From NCBI GenBank assembly GCA_023392645.1, contig JAEVYR010000038.1, forward strand, positions 1-15,884: DNA of 15,884 bases, written 5' to 3'. The stretch is from Chloroflexota bacterium (lineage in GTDB: Bacteria > Chloroflexota > Chloroflexia > Thermomicrobiales > UBA6265). The notes under the pieces were generated by a model. The model made no database searches and was not told the DNA's origin. It saw only the letters and a list, made by a program, of their open reading frames with translations. A program made the translations under genes and the position numbers. Below, piece after piece: positions 1 through 6,060 of the stretch (positions are counted from its first letter, which is position 1; each line of letters opens with the position of its first letter).

Positions 1-426
1 CTTCTGGAGGTCTTCCCGCAGCGAGTGGTAGATGACCTCGGATTCGTACTGGGCGCCGACGCCGGCCAGGAACTTCTTCTCGGCCTCGGGGATGCCGAGC
101 TTGTCGAAGGTGTCCTTGATGTACGCCGGCACCTCATCCCACGACTTGCCCTGCCTGTCGGTGGCGCGGACGTAGTAGTAGATGTCCTGCAGGTCGAGCT
201 CGTGCAGCGCCGGGCTGCCCCAGTTGGGCATCGGCCGCTTCTCGAAATGCTCGTACGACTTGAGGCGGAACTCCCGCATCCAGTCGGGCTCGCCCTTCAT
301 GCGCGAGATTTCTTCGACGATCTCGCGGTTGAGGCCCTTCTTCGACTTGAAGACGTAGTCTTCCTCGTCGCGAAAGCCGTACTGGTATTCGCCGATATCG
401 ACTTGTGGCTTCGGTGTCGCAACCAT
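1..426 (-). CDS. sufB: Fe-S cluster assembly scaffold SufB, N-terminal part (cut by window edge)
   Basis: The first 142 residues of SufB are visible, running off the left edge; family members are about 470 residues, so roughly two thirds is outside the window. SufB is a core scaffold of the cytosolic SufBC(D) complex, on which new Fe-S clusters are built with SufC ATPase power. The family-typical N-terminus is clear: 'YQYGFRDEEDYVFKSKKGLN' near residues 14-33, then 'MKGEPDWMREFR' and 'WGSPALHELDLQDIYYYVR'. The ATG at 424-426 is fixed by an AAGGAG Shine-Dalgarno (complement 433-438) six bases upstream. It lies 103 bases downstream of sufC on the same strand, with a hairpin in the gap, so it is most likely the next gene of the fur-sufC-sufB operon. 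The identification is secure; whether sufD, sufS and sufU follow cannot be seen. Confidence 0.95.
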   Translation of the reverse strand, partial: MVATPKPQVDIGEYQYGFRDEEDYVFKSKKGLNREIVEEISRMKGEPDWMREFRLKSYEHFEKRPMPNWGSPALHELDLQDIYYYVRATDRQGKSWDEVPAYIKDTFDKLGIPEAEKKFLAGVGAQYESEVIYHSLREDLQK

Positions 427-491
427 GTGGTGCTCCTTCGGAAACGTGATGCGCGGCCTGCCGTCCCGCGTGAGGGCCGGGACAAGCCGGG

Positions 492-519
492 CCCGTACGG
501 GAGGGGCTGGTCCCCTCCC
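492..519. repeat. Intercistronic hairpin between sufC and sufB (REP-like)
   Basis: A perfect 8-bp stem GGGAGGGG/CCCCTCCC (499-506 with 512-519) closes a 5-base loop. It is preceded on the plus strand by the palindrome CCCGTACGGG (492-501), which overlaps the stem. In the transcribed (minus) sense the loop reads ACCAG. The same architecture recurs at 8957-8984 and in looser form at 9975-9999. A second small stem, GTCCCG/CGGGAC (463-468 with 478-483), lies next to it in the same 103-base gap. It may be a mobile hairpin repeat, an mRNA stabiliser for sufC, or a partial terminator. Confidence 0.65.
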
Positions 520-529
520 TCGCGACGAC

Positions 530-1339
530 TTACGCCGTCGCGGCAACCTCGCCGCGCAGCTTCTCGTAGCCCTTCGCCTCGAGCTCGCCGGCCAGCTCCG
601 GTCCGCCGCTCTGGACGATCCGGCCCTCCATCATGATGTGGACGTGATCCGGCTTGATGTAGTTGAGCAGCCGCTGGTAGTGCGTGATCAGCAGCACGCC
701 CATCTCGTCGCCGGCGAGGTTGTTGACGCCCTCGGAGACGATGCGGAGCGCGTCGATGTCGAGCCCGGAGTCGGTCTCGTCGAGGATGGCCATGGTCGGC
801 TCCAGCAGCGCCATCTGCAGGATCTCGGCGCGCTTCTTCTCGCCGCCCGAGAAGCCCTCGTTGAGGTAGCGCGTCGCGAACGACTCGTCCATCTTCAGCA
901 GGGCCATCTTCTCGCGCATGAGCTTGCGGAACTCGCGCGGAGCCATCTTCTTGACCTCTTCGCCCTCGCCGGCGGCGCGCTCGGCGCGCGCGTTGCGGAC
1001 ATTGGCGACCGCCATCCGAAGGAAGTTGGCCATCGAGACGCCAGGGATCACGGTCGGGTACTGGAAGGCGAGGAAGATGCCAAGCTGGGCGCGCTCGTCC
1101 GGCTCCAGCTCGAGGATATCCTCGCCCATGAAGCGAATCGAGCCTTCGGTGACTTCGTAGGAGGGGTGACCGGCGAGAACGTTGGCGAGCGTGCTCTTGC
1201 CGGAGCCGTTCGGGCCCATCAGCGCGTGGATCTCACCCATGTTGATGGTGAGGTTGACGCCCTTGAGGATCTCGGTGTCCTCGATGGAGGCGTGGAGGTT
1301 TTCGATTTCGAACATGGGAACCTGCTGCGAATTTGCCAT
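530..1339 (-). CDS. sufC: Fe-S cluster assembly ATPase SufC
   Basis: This 269-residue ABC-type ATPase powers the SufBCD scaffold for Fe-S cluster assembly in the cytosol; it is not a transporter subunit. All nucleotide-binding motifs are present. They are Walker A GPNGSGKST (42-50), Q-loop Q93 in 'FLAFQYP', the signature FSGGEKKR (163-170), Walker B MAILDETDSGLD (183-194, with D187 and E188), and the H-loop H220 in 'LLITHYQRLL'. 'DETDSGLD' and the 'QYP' after the Q-loop are SufC hallmarks. The N-terminus is fixed by an in-frame stop at 1361-1363 and no other start codon before the ATG at 1337-1339. The Shine-Dalgarno GGAGGA (complement 1354-1359) is rather distant at 14 bases, so an internal start at Met9 is possible. 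Its neighbours, fur upstream and sufB downstream, indicate one operon. Confidence 0.97.
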   Translation of the reverse strand: MANSQQVPMFEIENLHASIEDTEILKGVNLTINMGEIHALMGPNGSGKSTLANVLAGHPSYEVTEGSIRFMGEDILELEPDERAQLGIFLAFQYPTVIPGVSMANFLRMAVANVRNARAERAAGEGEEVKKMAPREFRKLMREKMALLKMDESFATRYLNEGFSGGEKKRAEILQMALLEPTMAILDETDSGLDIDALRIVSEGVNNLAGDEMGVLLITHYQRLLNYIKPDHVHIMMEGRIVQSGGPELAGELEAKGYEKLRGEVAATA

Positions 1340-1410
1340 GGTGACGTGCTTTGTCCTCCGTCATCCGCGAGTCCCGCCCGATGCGGGCCCGCCTGCGACC
1401 AGTCGTGGGT

Positions 1411-1426
1411 GCCGGCTGGTGCCGGC
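1411..1426. repeat. Small hairpin in the fur-sufC gap
   Basis: GCCGGC-tggt-GCCGGC forms a 6-bp stem with a 4-base loop, inside a direct repeat of GTGCCGGC, in the 95 bases between the fur stop and the sufC start. A second short stem, GCCCG/CGGGC, lies near 1376-1388. There is no T-tract in the minus sense, so full termination is unlikely. It could tune readthrough from fur into sufC. Confidence 0.4.
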
Positions 1427-1434
1427 GCGCCTGC

Positions 1435-1863
1435 TCAGGCGCTGGTGGCGTCCGCCTCGCGGGCGGGAAGCCGAGCCTGGCATTCGGGGCAGATGCCCAC
1501 GAACAACGTGTGGTGGTGGTCGATGTCGTACCCGGGGCGGTCGCCGGCCACGTGCTGCGCCAGCAGTGCCACGGGCACCTCGACATCCTCGATCGCCCCG
1601 CAAACCGAGCAGTGCACGTGGTCGTGCCGGTCGGTCCGCCGGTCGAAGCGGCTGGCCTGATCCGCGAAGGTGAGCTCCTGGATCAGGCTGTGCTCGGCGA
1701 GCAGGTGAAGGGTGCGGTAGACCGTGCCGTAGGCGATCGACGGATACTCGCGCCGCACGCGCTCGTAGATCTCGGCGGCGGTGAGGTGGCTATCGGCCTC
1801 CTCGACGACGCGGAGAATGATGGCGCGCTGCGTGGTGTTCCGAAACGAAACCTTGGGGGTCAT
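1435..1863 (-). CDS. Fur-family metal/peroxide-responsive transcriptional regulator
   Basis: This 142-residue protein has the length and layout of the Fur family. The winged-helix DNA-binding half spans residues 8-70 ('LTAAEIYERVRREYP' and 'YGTVYRTLHLLAEHSLI'). The C-terminal metal-binding dimerisation half has H80-D-H-V-H84 and two CxxC pairs (C85/C88 and C125/C128) that should bind structural zinc, plus a histidine cluster H116-H118. Fur, PerR and Zur subtypes share these features and cannot be separated by eye. The ATG has AAGGA (complement 1872-1876) eight bases upstream. The gene stands directly ahead of sufC and sufB, so control of Fe-S assembly in response to iron or oxidants is the natural inference, in the place that SufR or IscR holds in other bacteria. 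A Fur-box-like palindrome upstream (1927-1944) suggests autoregulation of the whole operon. Confidence 0.92.
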   Translation of the reverse strand: MTPKVSFRNTTQRAIILRVVEEADSHLTAAEIYERVRREYPSIAYGTVYRTLHLLAEHSLIQELTFADQASRFDRRTDRHDHVHCSVCGAIEDVEVPVALLAQHVAGDRPGYDIDHHHTLFVGICPECQARLPAREADATSA

Positions 1864-1926
1864 GATCGACGTCCTTCTGTGCCGCTGGAACTCATTCCGC
1901 CGCCATTTGACAGCAACTCCTGAATA

Positions 1927-1944
1927 GGAATGAGTCTCATTTCC
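1927..1944. promoter_or_regulatory. Fur-box-like operator upstream of fur-suf
   Basis: The centre is a perfect 6-1-6 palindrome, AATGAG-T-CTCATT (1929-1941), extended by one mismatch and one further match to GGAATGAGTCTCATTTCC. Ten of thirteen core bases fit the classical Fur core AATGATAATCATT. An isolated half-site CTCATTCC (1891-1898), the exact inverse of GGAATGAG, lies 28 bases nearer the gene. The operator is about 65 bases upstream of the fur start codon. No convincing -35/-10 pair was found around it on the minus strand; TAAACT just upstream is only a weak -10. Confidence 0.6.
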
Positions 1945-2132
1945 ACACGCCCAAAGTTTACCACGCCACTCGGGATTGGATCGACCTGGGGGAGTGCCGG
2001 CGCGGCGTCGCCGGAATCATTGTCGCGGATCAATCCCGACCAGTCAAGTCAGATTTAACAGCCCTGCCGGACCGCCCCCGCCCCACCTGAAGGCCTCGGT
2101 GATGGCGTTTCGGGCAAGGGTGCGCGCTGCGC

Positions 2133-2161
2133 TTGAGAATCCCGTCGCGCCGGAGTAGAGT
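2133..2161 (+). promoter_or_regulatory. Promoter of the Cys-rich surface protein gene
   Basis: TTGAGA (2133-2138), a 17-base spacer and TAGAGT (2156-2161) give a good vegetative-type promoter, with a predicted start near 2168 and a 50-base leader to the ATG at 2219. The rest of the 355-base gap between the fur and Cys-rich genes (1864-2218) holds the Fur-box-like site, the promoter and a Shine-Dalgarno GGAG (2208-2211). I see no other gene there. Confidence 0.6.
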
Positions 2162-2218
2162 TCGGCAATACCGTTTGGGTCCCCACCGACAATCCACATC
2201 CCCGACTGGAGTTGAGCA

Positions 2219-3019
2219 ATGGAGCATCAGCGATTCGAGGATCTCACCCGTGGGCTGGCAACGGCGCGCTCGCGCCGCGATGCCGTCAAGATGTTTTTCG
2301 GGGCCCTCCTGGCCGGAGGAGCGGTCGCCGCGCAGCGGGGCGGTGTGGCCGCCCAGGATACCTGCGCGACCGACGATGACTGTGACACCGGGATCTGTTG
2401 CGCAGGAGCCTGCCGCGATATCGAGTGCTGTATCGATGAGGCCGACCCGAATGCTCGCTGCCCGGAAGGGACGAGCTGCTTCGAAGGCGTCTGCGATCCG
2501 ATCGATGACTCCGTCGCCTGCGCGACCGACGACGACTGCGAAACCGGCATCTGCTGTGCCGGGTTCTGCCGCGATATCGAATGCTGCATCGACGAGGCGG
2601 ATCCGAACGCGCGCTGTCCGGAGGGCACAAGCTGTTTCGAGGGCGTGTGCGATCCAGTGACCGAGCCGGGCGCCTGCGCCGCTGACGAGGAGTGCGGCGA
2701 GGGCGAGATTTGCTGCGCGGGGTTCTGCCGCGCGATCGAGTGCTGCATCGATGAGGAGGACCCGAACGCCCGCTGCCCCGAGGGCACGAGCTGCTTCGAG
2801 GGCGTCTGCGACCCGATTGAAGATGGCGGCCAGCAGGATGACGGGACGGGCGGCAAGAAGCCGCCGGTGGTGGCGCTGCCATCGACCGGCTCGGGCCCGG
2901 CCTCGGGCGGCTCGTCGATGCTCGGCGCGATCCTCACCGGTGGCGCGGCCGTCGCCGCCGGTCTCGGCATCCGCGCCCGCCGCATCCAGCCGGCCGAGGC
3001 GGAGGAGGCCGATCGGTAG
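2219..3019 (+). CDS. Secreted cysteine-rich triple-repeat protein with LPSTG cell-wall sorting signal
   Basis: A 266-residue protein of no family I can name. Residues 1-45 look like an export signal: 'SRRDAVKMFF' (18-27, twin-arginine-like), then a hydrophobic Ala/Gly/Leu stretch ending near 'AAQ'. Residues 49-203 are three tandem units of about 52 residues, each with ten cysteines in the same spacing (C49-C92, C101-C144, C153-C197). Each contains 'GICCAGFCR.IECCID' and 'DPNARCPEGTSCFEGVCDP' or close variants. A Gly/Asp/Lys linker leads to LPSTG (220-224), a hydrophobic segment (about 234-250) and a basic RARR (252-255), the layout of a sortase substrate. The tail after RARR is unusually long (11 residues). 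Thirty even-numbered, paired cysteines suggest disulfide knots outside the cell, but a metal-binding role is possible. GGAG (2208-2211) sits 7 bases before the ATG. It is a single-gene unit with its own promoter and terminator; no sortase is in the window. Confidence 0.85.
   Translation: MEHQRFEDLTRGLATARSRRDAVKMFFGALLAGGAVAAQRGGVAAQDTCATDDDCDTGICCAGACRDIECCIDEADPNARCPEGTSCFEGVCDPIDDSVACATDDDCETGICCAGFCRDIECCIDEADPNARCPEGTSCFEGVCDPVTEPGACAADEECGEGEICCAGFCRAIECCIDEEDPNARCPEGTSCFEGVCDPIEDGGQQDDGTGGKKPPVVALPSTGSGPASGGSSMLGAILTGGAAVAAGLGIRARRIQPAEAEEADR
2363..2830 (+). repeat. Three tandem ~156-bp coding repeats (10 Cys each)
   Basis: The units are approximately 2363-2518, 2519-2674 and 2675-2830. 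The third carries a one-codon insertion ('GEGEICC' against 'ETGICC'). Protein identity is very high while synonymous codons differ (for example 'tgt' and 'tgc' alternate, and 'cgaatgctcgc' against 'cgaacgcgcgc'). The duplication is therefore old and the protein sequence is under purifying selection, rather than being a recent slippage product. Confidence 0.9.
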
Positions 3020-3068
3020 ACTGGCGCACGCGATCCGGGCGCCAATTTAGCGACGGACATGCTGAAAC

Positions 3069-3103
3069 CGACGAGCCCGCCCACGCCTTGGGCGGGCTCG
3101 TCG
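3069..3103. terminator. Strong bidirectional terminator hairpin
   Basis: A perfect 15-bp stem (3069-3083 with 3089-3103) closes a 5-base loop (cgcct) between the convergent Cys-rich (+) and VOC (-) genes. There is no long T-run on either side, so it may work as a Rho-assisted or intrinsic GC-rich terminator for both transcripts. Confidence 0.75.
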
Positions 3104-3121
3104 CGGTCCTGCCGGCCAGTG

Positions 3122-3511
3122 TCAACTTGTCGGGTTCGAGAACACCAGCACGGTGCCCCACGGGTCGCGGAGGATGAGCGTCCGGTCGCCCCACCATTGA
3201 TCGGTCGGCGCCTGGACGATCTCGACGTCGGTCTTACCTGACACCTGCGCGTGCAGGACGTCGACGCTGTCCCGCAGATGGAAGTAGAGCCGCACGTGGC
3301 CGCTCCCCTCCCCGGCGGCGCCCAGCGCCATTGCCGGGTCGCGGGTGATCAGCACCGCCGCGCCGTCGAGCGATGCCAGGCAGACGCTCGCCCGGCCCGC
3401 CTCGTCGTGCCCGAAGACCGTGACCGCGCAGCCGAGCCGATCGCGGTACCACGCCATCGCCGCTTCGATATCGTCCACCCACAGCATCGGCTGAACATCG
3501 CTATCCGCCAC
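3122..3511 (-). CDS. VOC-superfamily protein (glyoxalase/bleomycin-resistance-like)
   Basis: A 129-residue single-module VOC (vicinal oxygen chelate) protein of the usual small size. Diagnostic pieces are 'PMLWVDDIEAAMAWYRDRLG' near the start (first beta-alpha unit), 'GHVRLYFHL' (71-79, where a metal-ligand residue often sits), and 'DQWWGDRTLILRDPWGT' (104-120), the typical end of the fold. Members act on small electrophiles or antibiotics using a metal; the substrate cannot be told. The start is GTG at 3509-3511, with GGAAGGA five to six bases upstream. It overlaps the last 11 bases of the DinB gene before it, so the two are translationally linked. An internal ATG at Met9 is a less likely start. 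It is the last gene of the minus-strand block and reads into the terminator at 3069-3103. Confidence 0.88.
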   Translation of the reverse strand: MADSDVQPMLWVDDIEAAMAWYRDRLGCAVTVFGHDEAGRASVCLASLDGAAVLITRDPAMALGAAGEGSGHVRLYFHLRDSVDVLHAQVSGKTDVEIVQAPTDQWWGDRTLILRDPWGTVLVFSNPTS

Positions 3512-4034
3512 GAGTGTCCTTCCCCTCAGGGCGGACTGCGTCGAGGATCGCCTGGCCCTCGTCGCTCATGCGCCACGCCCAAACCGAAATTTCCGGCGGC
3601 TCGACGCCGTGCGAGGACAGCACCGTCCGGATCTGGCTGCGGTGCTCGGTGGCGTGGTGAATGATCTGCGCCAGCAGGAACGATGTCGTGAGGTCGAACG
3701 CCTCGCCATCGTCGATGTCGACGAAGAACGCATCCTCCGTCAACCCGTCGACATAGCCGATCAGCGCGGTGCCAGCGGCATTGGCCACCCGTCGCAGCGC
3801 CGCCCAGCCCTCGAACTCGCCATCGTCGTCGATCTGCGGCACATCCGGCGCGTCGGGGATGATCCTCACGTAGTCGGCGTCGGCCGAGACGAGATGGCGG
3901 ATGGTGGAGAGCGCGTCGCCGTAGACGCCCGGAGCGGCGTAGCGGAGCTGCTCGTCGGTGAGCGTCGCGAGGAAGTCGATCAGCGTCAGGTTCGACCATC
4001 GATGGTGGCGGTAGAGGTTCGCCCAGATGTTCAT
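3501..4034 (-). CDS. DinB-family putative metalloenzyme
   Basis: A 177-residue four-helix-bundle protein of the DinB/YfiT-like superfamily, named after the DNA-damage-inducible dinB of Bacillus subtilis. The family includes thiol-dependent S-transferases and maleylpyruvate isomerase folds using a His3 metal site. Here the triad is visible: H47 in 'STIRHLVSADADYV', and H127 and H131 in 'IIHHATEHRSQIRTVLSSHG'. The N-terminal 'YRHHRWSN' and the late 'PEISVWAW' are typical. The function is unknown; detoxification of an electrophile with a low-molecular-weight thiol is a family-based guess. The ATG overlaps (ATGA, 4031-4034) the stop of the long reading frame through the damaged parE upstream, and its end overlaps the VOC start by 11 bases, so it reads as an operon member. 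It is related to the two DinB genes at 5036-6060 but not the closest pair. Confidence 0.9.
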   Translation of the reverse strand: MNIWANLYRHHRWSNLTLIDFLATLTDEQLRYAAPGVYGDALSTIRHLVSADADYVRIIPDAPDVPQIDDDGEFEGWAALRRVANAAGTALIGYVDGLTEDAFFVDIDDGEAFDLTTSFLLAQIIHHATEHRSQIRTVLSSHGVEPPEISVWAWRMSDEGQAILDAVRPEGKDTRGG

Positions 4035-4074
4035 GGTTCGAATCTCTCTTGTGGCCGCGCTCGGGCATTCGGCG

Positions 4075-4372
4075 TCAGTCTTCGAAGTGACTCGCAGCCT
4101 CCATGCGCTTGTGCAGGATGCGAATCACCAAAATGGAGTCTGGAGATGTTCTGATAATAGACCACGTGTGAGCCTGTAGCTTGCTTGCGTAGCCCTGGCT
4201 GAACGTTTCTTGCGTCTCTGCCACCTGACAGTCCGTTGGCGAGCGAAGTGCATGTCTCAAGGATTTGGCCAATAGATGAATCCGCCTGGTCTATGTCCCA
4301 GCGACGTGCTGTAAACTGCCAAATCTCCCGAAGATCCGTATTCGCTCGATGCGTAAAATCGACCTCCTTCAT
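4075..4372 (-). pseudogene. ParE-type toxin with a single-base frameshift
   Basis: Read in one frame from the ATG at 4370-4372 the protein is ParE/RelE-like: 'VDFTHRANTDLREIWQF', 'GLRKQATGSHVVYYQ'. After residue 79 the conserved ending ('ILVIRILHKRMEAASHF', stop at 4075-4077) lies in the next frame. Removing one base in the GG pair at 4135-4136 joins the two into a 98-residue ParE of normal length. Without correction the frame runs on to a stop at 4031-4033 with an unrelated tail, and that stop overlaps the DinB start. ParE toxins poison DNA gyrase and are neutralised by the partner ParD. The start overlaps the antitoxin stop by 4 bases (ATGA). Base composition is visibly less GC-rich than the surroundings, which suggests acquisition. 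It could be a decayed gene, a sequencing error, or a recoding site. Confidence 0.8.
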
Positions 4373-4614
4373 CCTTTCCACTCAGCGTGCATGTCCTGAA
4401 GGAAAGTGTCGAGGTCGATAGGTCCCGCCACTCCACTCTTTTCGCCTTCGACCAGCGCTGCCCGGAGCGCTTCGAGCCGAGCTTCACGCTCTTCGAGCAA
4501 ACCGAGCGCCTCTTGGACGACCTCGCTCACCGACTCGTAACGGCCAGTCTCGATCTGGTCGCCGACGAACTTCTCGAAATGATCACCGAGTGCAACTGGT
4601 GTGTTTCGTGCCAT
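4369..4614 (-). CDS. ParD-type antitoxin (ribbon-helix-helix)
   Basis: This 81-residue protein has the ParD layout. An N-terminal ribbon-helix-helix DNA-binding part ('NTPVALGDHFEKFVGDQIETGRYESVSEVVQEALGLLEE' region, residues 4-42, including the family signature 'GRYESVSEVV') is followed by a charged helix and an acidic C-terminal toxin-binding tail ('DLDTFLQDMHAEWKG'). I chose the ATG at 4612-4614 because it has AAGGAG eight to nine bases upstream and matches the 'MARNTPV' start of the family; a start 24 bases upstream lacks this. The stop overlaps the parE start (ATGA, 4369-4372). It should neutralise the toxin and repress its own promoter. It is related to the upstream orphan antitoxin at 4696-4989. 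Confidence 0.9.
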   Translation of the reverse strand: MARNTPVALGDHFEKFVGDQIETGRYESVSEVVQEALGLLEEREARLEALRAALVEGEKSGVAGPIDLDTFLQDMHAEWKG

Positions 4615-4695
4615 GGTCGACACTCCTTCTCCAATCACTTCTTTTTGGAAGCAGGGGGGCGTCTCGTCCCGATTGAGGCATCTGTTTTCAGCCGC

Positions 4696-4989
4696 CTACG
4701 GGCAGAAATGCGGACTCGGCTGGTGGCCTCTCTTCACTCTTTCACCGACCTCTCGATCGATCTTTTCCCAGAACGCATCGTTCATTTCGTAGACCTGACC
4801 GTTCAATATCTGGTCCCGCCCATGTGCGATTTGCTCACGCAGCCAGCCCATCTGGCGCTGGTGCGCTTCGAGCATGCGCAGTCCTTCTTCGACGACGTCG
4901 CTTGCGGAGCCGAAGTGACCGGACTCGACTTGCTGGCTGACGAACCTCTCGGACTGCTCGGTGAGTGTCACCGATGTGGTGCGTGCCAT
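4696..4989 (-). CDS. Orphan ParD-family antitoxin
   Basis: A 97-residue ribbon-helix-helix protein: 'SVTLTEQSERFVSQQVESG' and 'GSASDVVEEGLRMLEAHQ' are the DNA-binding part, followed by a long helix and a tail ending 'IDREVGERVKRGHQPSPHFCP', which looks like a complete ParD C-terminus. The ATG at 4987-4989 is chosen from the ideal GAGGAGG Shine-Dalgarno seven bases upstream; the open frame extends further upstream only because it shadows the DinB gene. No toxin follows: the next 81 bases are non-coding and then a second ParD begins. It therefore either lost its ParE, acts in trans, or co-regulates the neighbouring ParDE. It starts 46 bases after the end of a DinB gene and has its own promoter-like element. 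Confidence 0.87.
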   Translation of the reverse strand: MARTTSVTLTEQSERFVSQQVESGHFGSASDVVEEGLRMLEAHQRQMGWLREQIAHGRDQILNGQVYEMNDAFWEKIDREVGERVKRGHQPSPHFCP

Positions 4990-5012
4990 GTCATAACCTC
5001 CTCGTTGGACTG

Positions 5013-5021
5013 ATTCTATCA
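5013..5021 (-). promoter_or_regulatory. Extended -10 promoter of the orphan ParD
   Basis: In the minus sense TGA-TAGAAT is an extended -10 element (TAGAAT is complement 5013-5018, TG is complement 5020-5021), placing the start near 5006, 17 bases before the ATG. No good -35 is seen, as is usual for extended -10 promoters. It would let the antitoxin be made independently of the DinB operon upstream. Confidence 0.5.
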
Positions 5022-5035
5022 ACACCAGCGGTCGG

Positions 5036-5536
5036 TCAGGGCACGATCGTCGGTCGCACCTCGTCCCACGTCCAGCCGTCGAGCTCGGGCGGCTCGATGC
5101 CGTGCGACGAGAGAATGGTGCGGATGTGGTTGCGGTGCTCGGCCCCGTGATCGAGCATCTGCACCACCGAGAACGCGACCGATCCACGCTCCTCGCTGCC
5201 GTCCCGCCGGCGGTAGCTGAAGGTGAGGTCGTCCGGCCAGCGCTCGACCACCCGGTGCCAGGCTTCGCCGGTGCGCCGCAGCGATGCACGCAACATCGCG
5301 ACGCTCGGCAGTGTGTCTGTATCGCCTTCGAACTCGAGCGTGATGCCGGATTCCGGGATGCGGCTGAGATAGACGATTTCGGCGTCCGCCAGATGCACCA
5401 GCGTGTCGTGCACCGGACCGAAGGTGCCAGACCCGGTCAGCGCCAGTTGCTCCGGCGTCAGGGTCTCGCAGAACCCGTAGAGCACGTCGTTGGCCCAGGT
5501 GTGATGATCGATGATGGATCGCAGGATCGTGCTCAC
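5036..5536 (-). CDS. DinB-family putative metalloenzyme (third gene of VOC-DinB-DinB operon)
   Basis: A 166-residue DinB-fold protein beginning at GTG (5534-5536), which overlaps the TGA of the preceding DinB gene in a GTGA, a classic translational-coupling junction. The His triad is H48 ('DTLVHLADAEIVYL'), and H130 and H134 ('VVQMLDHGAEHRNHIRTILSSHG'). The start 'STILRSIIDHHTWAN' and the segment 'LTPEQLAL...GTFG' match the preceding gene closely, so the pair arose by duplication. The true protein does not extend upstream; the longer open frame there is a shadow of the neighbouring gene. Family members include thiol S-transferases that need a metal; the substrate is unknown. The last 'ELDGWTWDE' is typical of the family C-terminus. 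Confidence 0.9.
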   Translation of the reverse strand: MSTILRSIIDHHTWANDVLYGFCETLTPEQLALTGSGTFGPVHDTLVHLADAEIVYLSRIPESGITLEFEGDTDTLPSVAMLRASLRRTGEAWHRVVERWPDDLTFSYRRRDGSEERGSVAFSVVQMLDHGAEHRNHIRTILSSHGIEPPELDGWTWDEVRPTIVP

Positions 5537-6060
5537 GATGCCGACTCCCGCGCTTCCTGCCACGCCCACACCGAGAGGTCGGGTTCGGTGGTCCCCTCGT
5601 CGATATCGTGCGCGACGCCATGCGCGGCGAGCGTGGTGCGGATGTGTGTGCGGTGCTCGGCGCCGTGCTCGACCACCTGGGTCACAATGTCCGAGAGCGG
5701 GAGGTGGTGCATTTCCCCTTCCCACTCGACGTCCAGCAGGCGGTTGTCCGGGTGCCGGTCGACGAGCTCGCGCCACGCCGCCGCGGTTCGCGCCAGCACC
5801 GGGCGAACGCTGGCAAGCTCGCGCGGAACCTCGCCGCTGAGAATGGTGGTGGTGATGCCAGTGGGCACGCCGCCCCGGTCGATCAACCCGAGGTAGTGCT
5901 CCTCGTTCAACGCGATGTGCACCAGGGTCGCTTCGGTGCCGCCGAAGGTGCCCGGCACGGCCAGCGCGAGCTGCTCCGGGGTGAGTCCCTCGCAGTAGGT
6001 CAGCAGCGTCTCGTTGGCCCAGATGTGATGCTCGATGAGGTCCCGGAGGATCGTCTTCAC
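5533..6060 (-). CDS. DinB-family putative metalloenzyme (second gene of VOC-DinB-DinB operon)
   Basis: A 175-residue DinB-fold protein. The start is taken as GTG at 6058-6060, overlapping the TGA of the VOC gene in a GTGA, because the protein then begins 'KTILRDLIEHHIWANETLL' exactly like its paralogue. The His triad is H48 ('ATLVHIALNEEHYL'), and H132 and H136 ('VTQVVEHGAEHRTHIRTTLAAHG'). Compared with the paralogue it carries a short insertion near 'AHDIDEGTTEPDLSVWAW' before the C-terminus. Being between a VOC gene and another DinB with zero spacing suggests the three work together, perhaps as a detoxification set using a cellular thiol, but no substrate can be read from sequence. Confidence 0.9.
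   Translation of the reverse strand: MKTILRDLIEHHIWANETLLTYCEGLTPEQLALAVPGTFGGTEATLVHIALNEEHYLGLIDRGGVPTGITTTILSGEVPRELASVRPVLARTAAAWRELVDRHPDNRLLDVEWEGEMHHLPLSDIVTQVVEHGAEHRTHIRTTLAAHGVAHDIDEGTTEPDLSVWAWQEARESAS

Noticed and set aside
1907..1912. TTGACA on the plus strand as a promoter for the Cys-rich gene
   Set aside because: No -10 element at 16-18 bases; a better TTGAGA-17-TAGAGT lies at 2133-2161.
2363..2830. CRISPR-like array
   Set aside because: The regular units are coding repeats of about 156 bp in one open frame with no spacers.
4696..5289. N-terminal extension of the orphan ParD (197 codons)
   Set aside because: The extra residues are an antisense-type shadow of the DinB gene region; the ideal Shine-Dalgarno and family start are at 4989.
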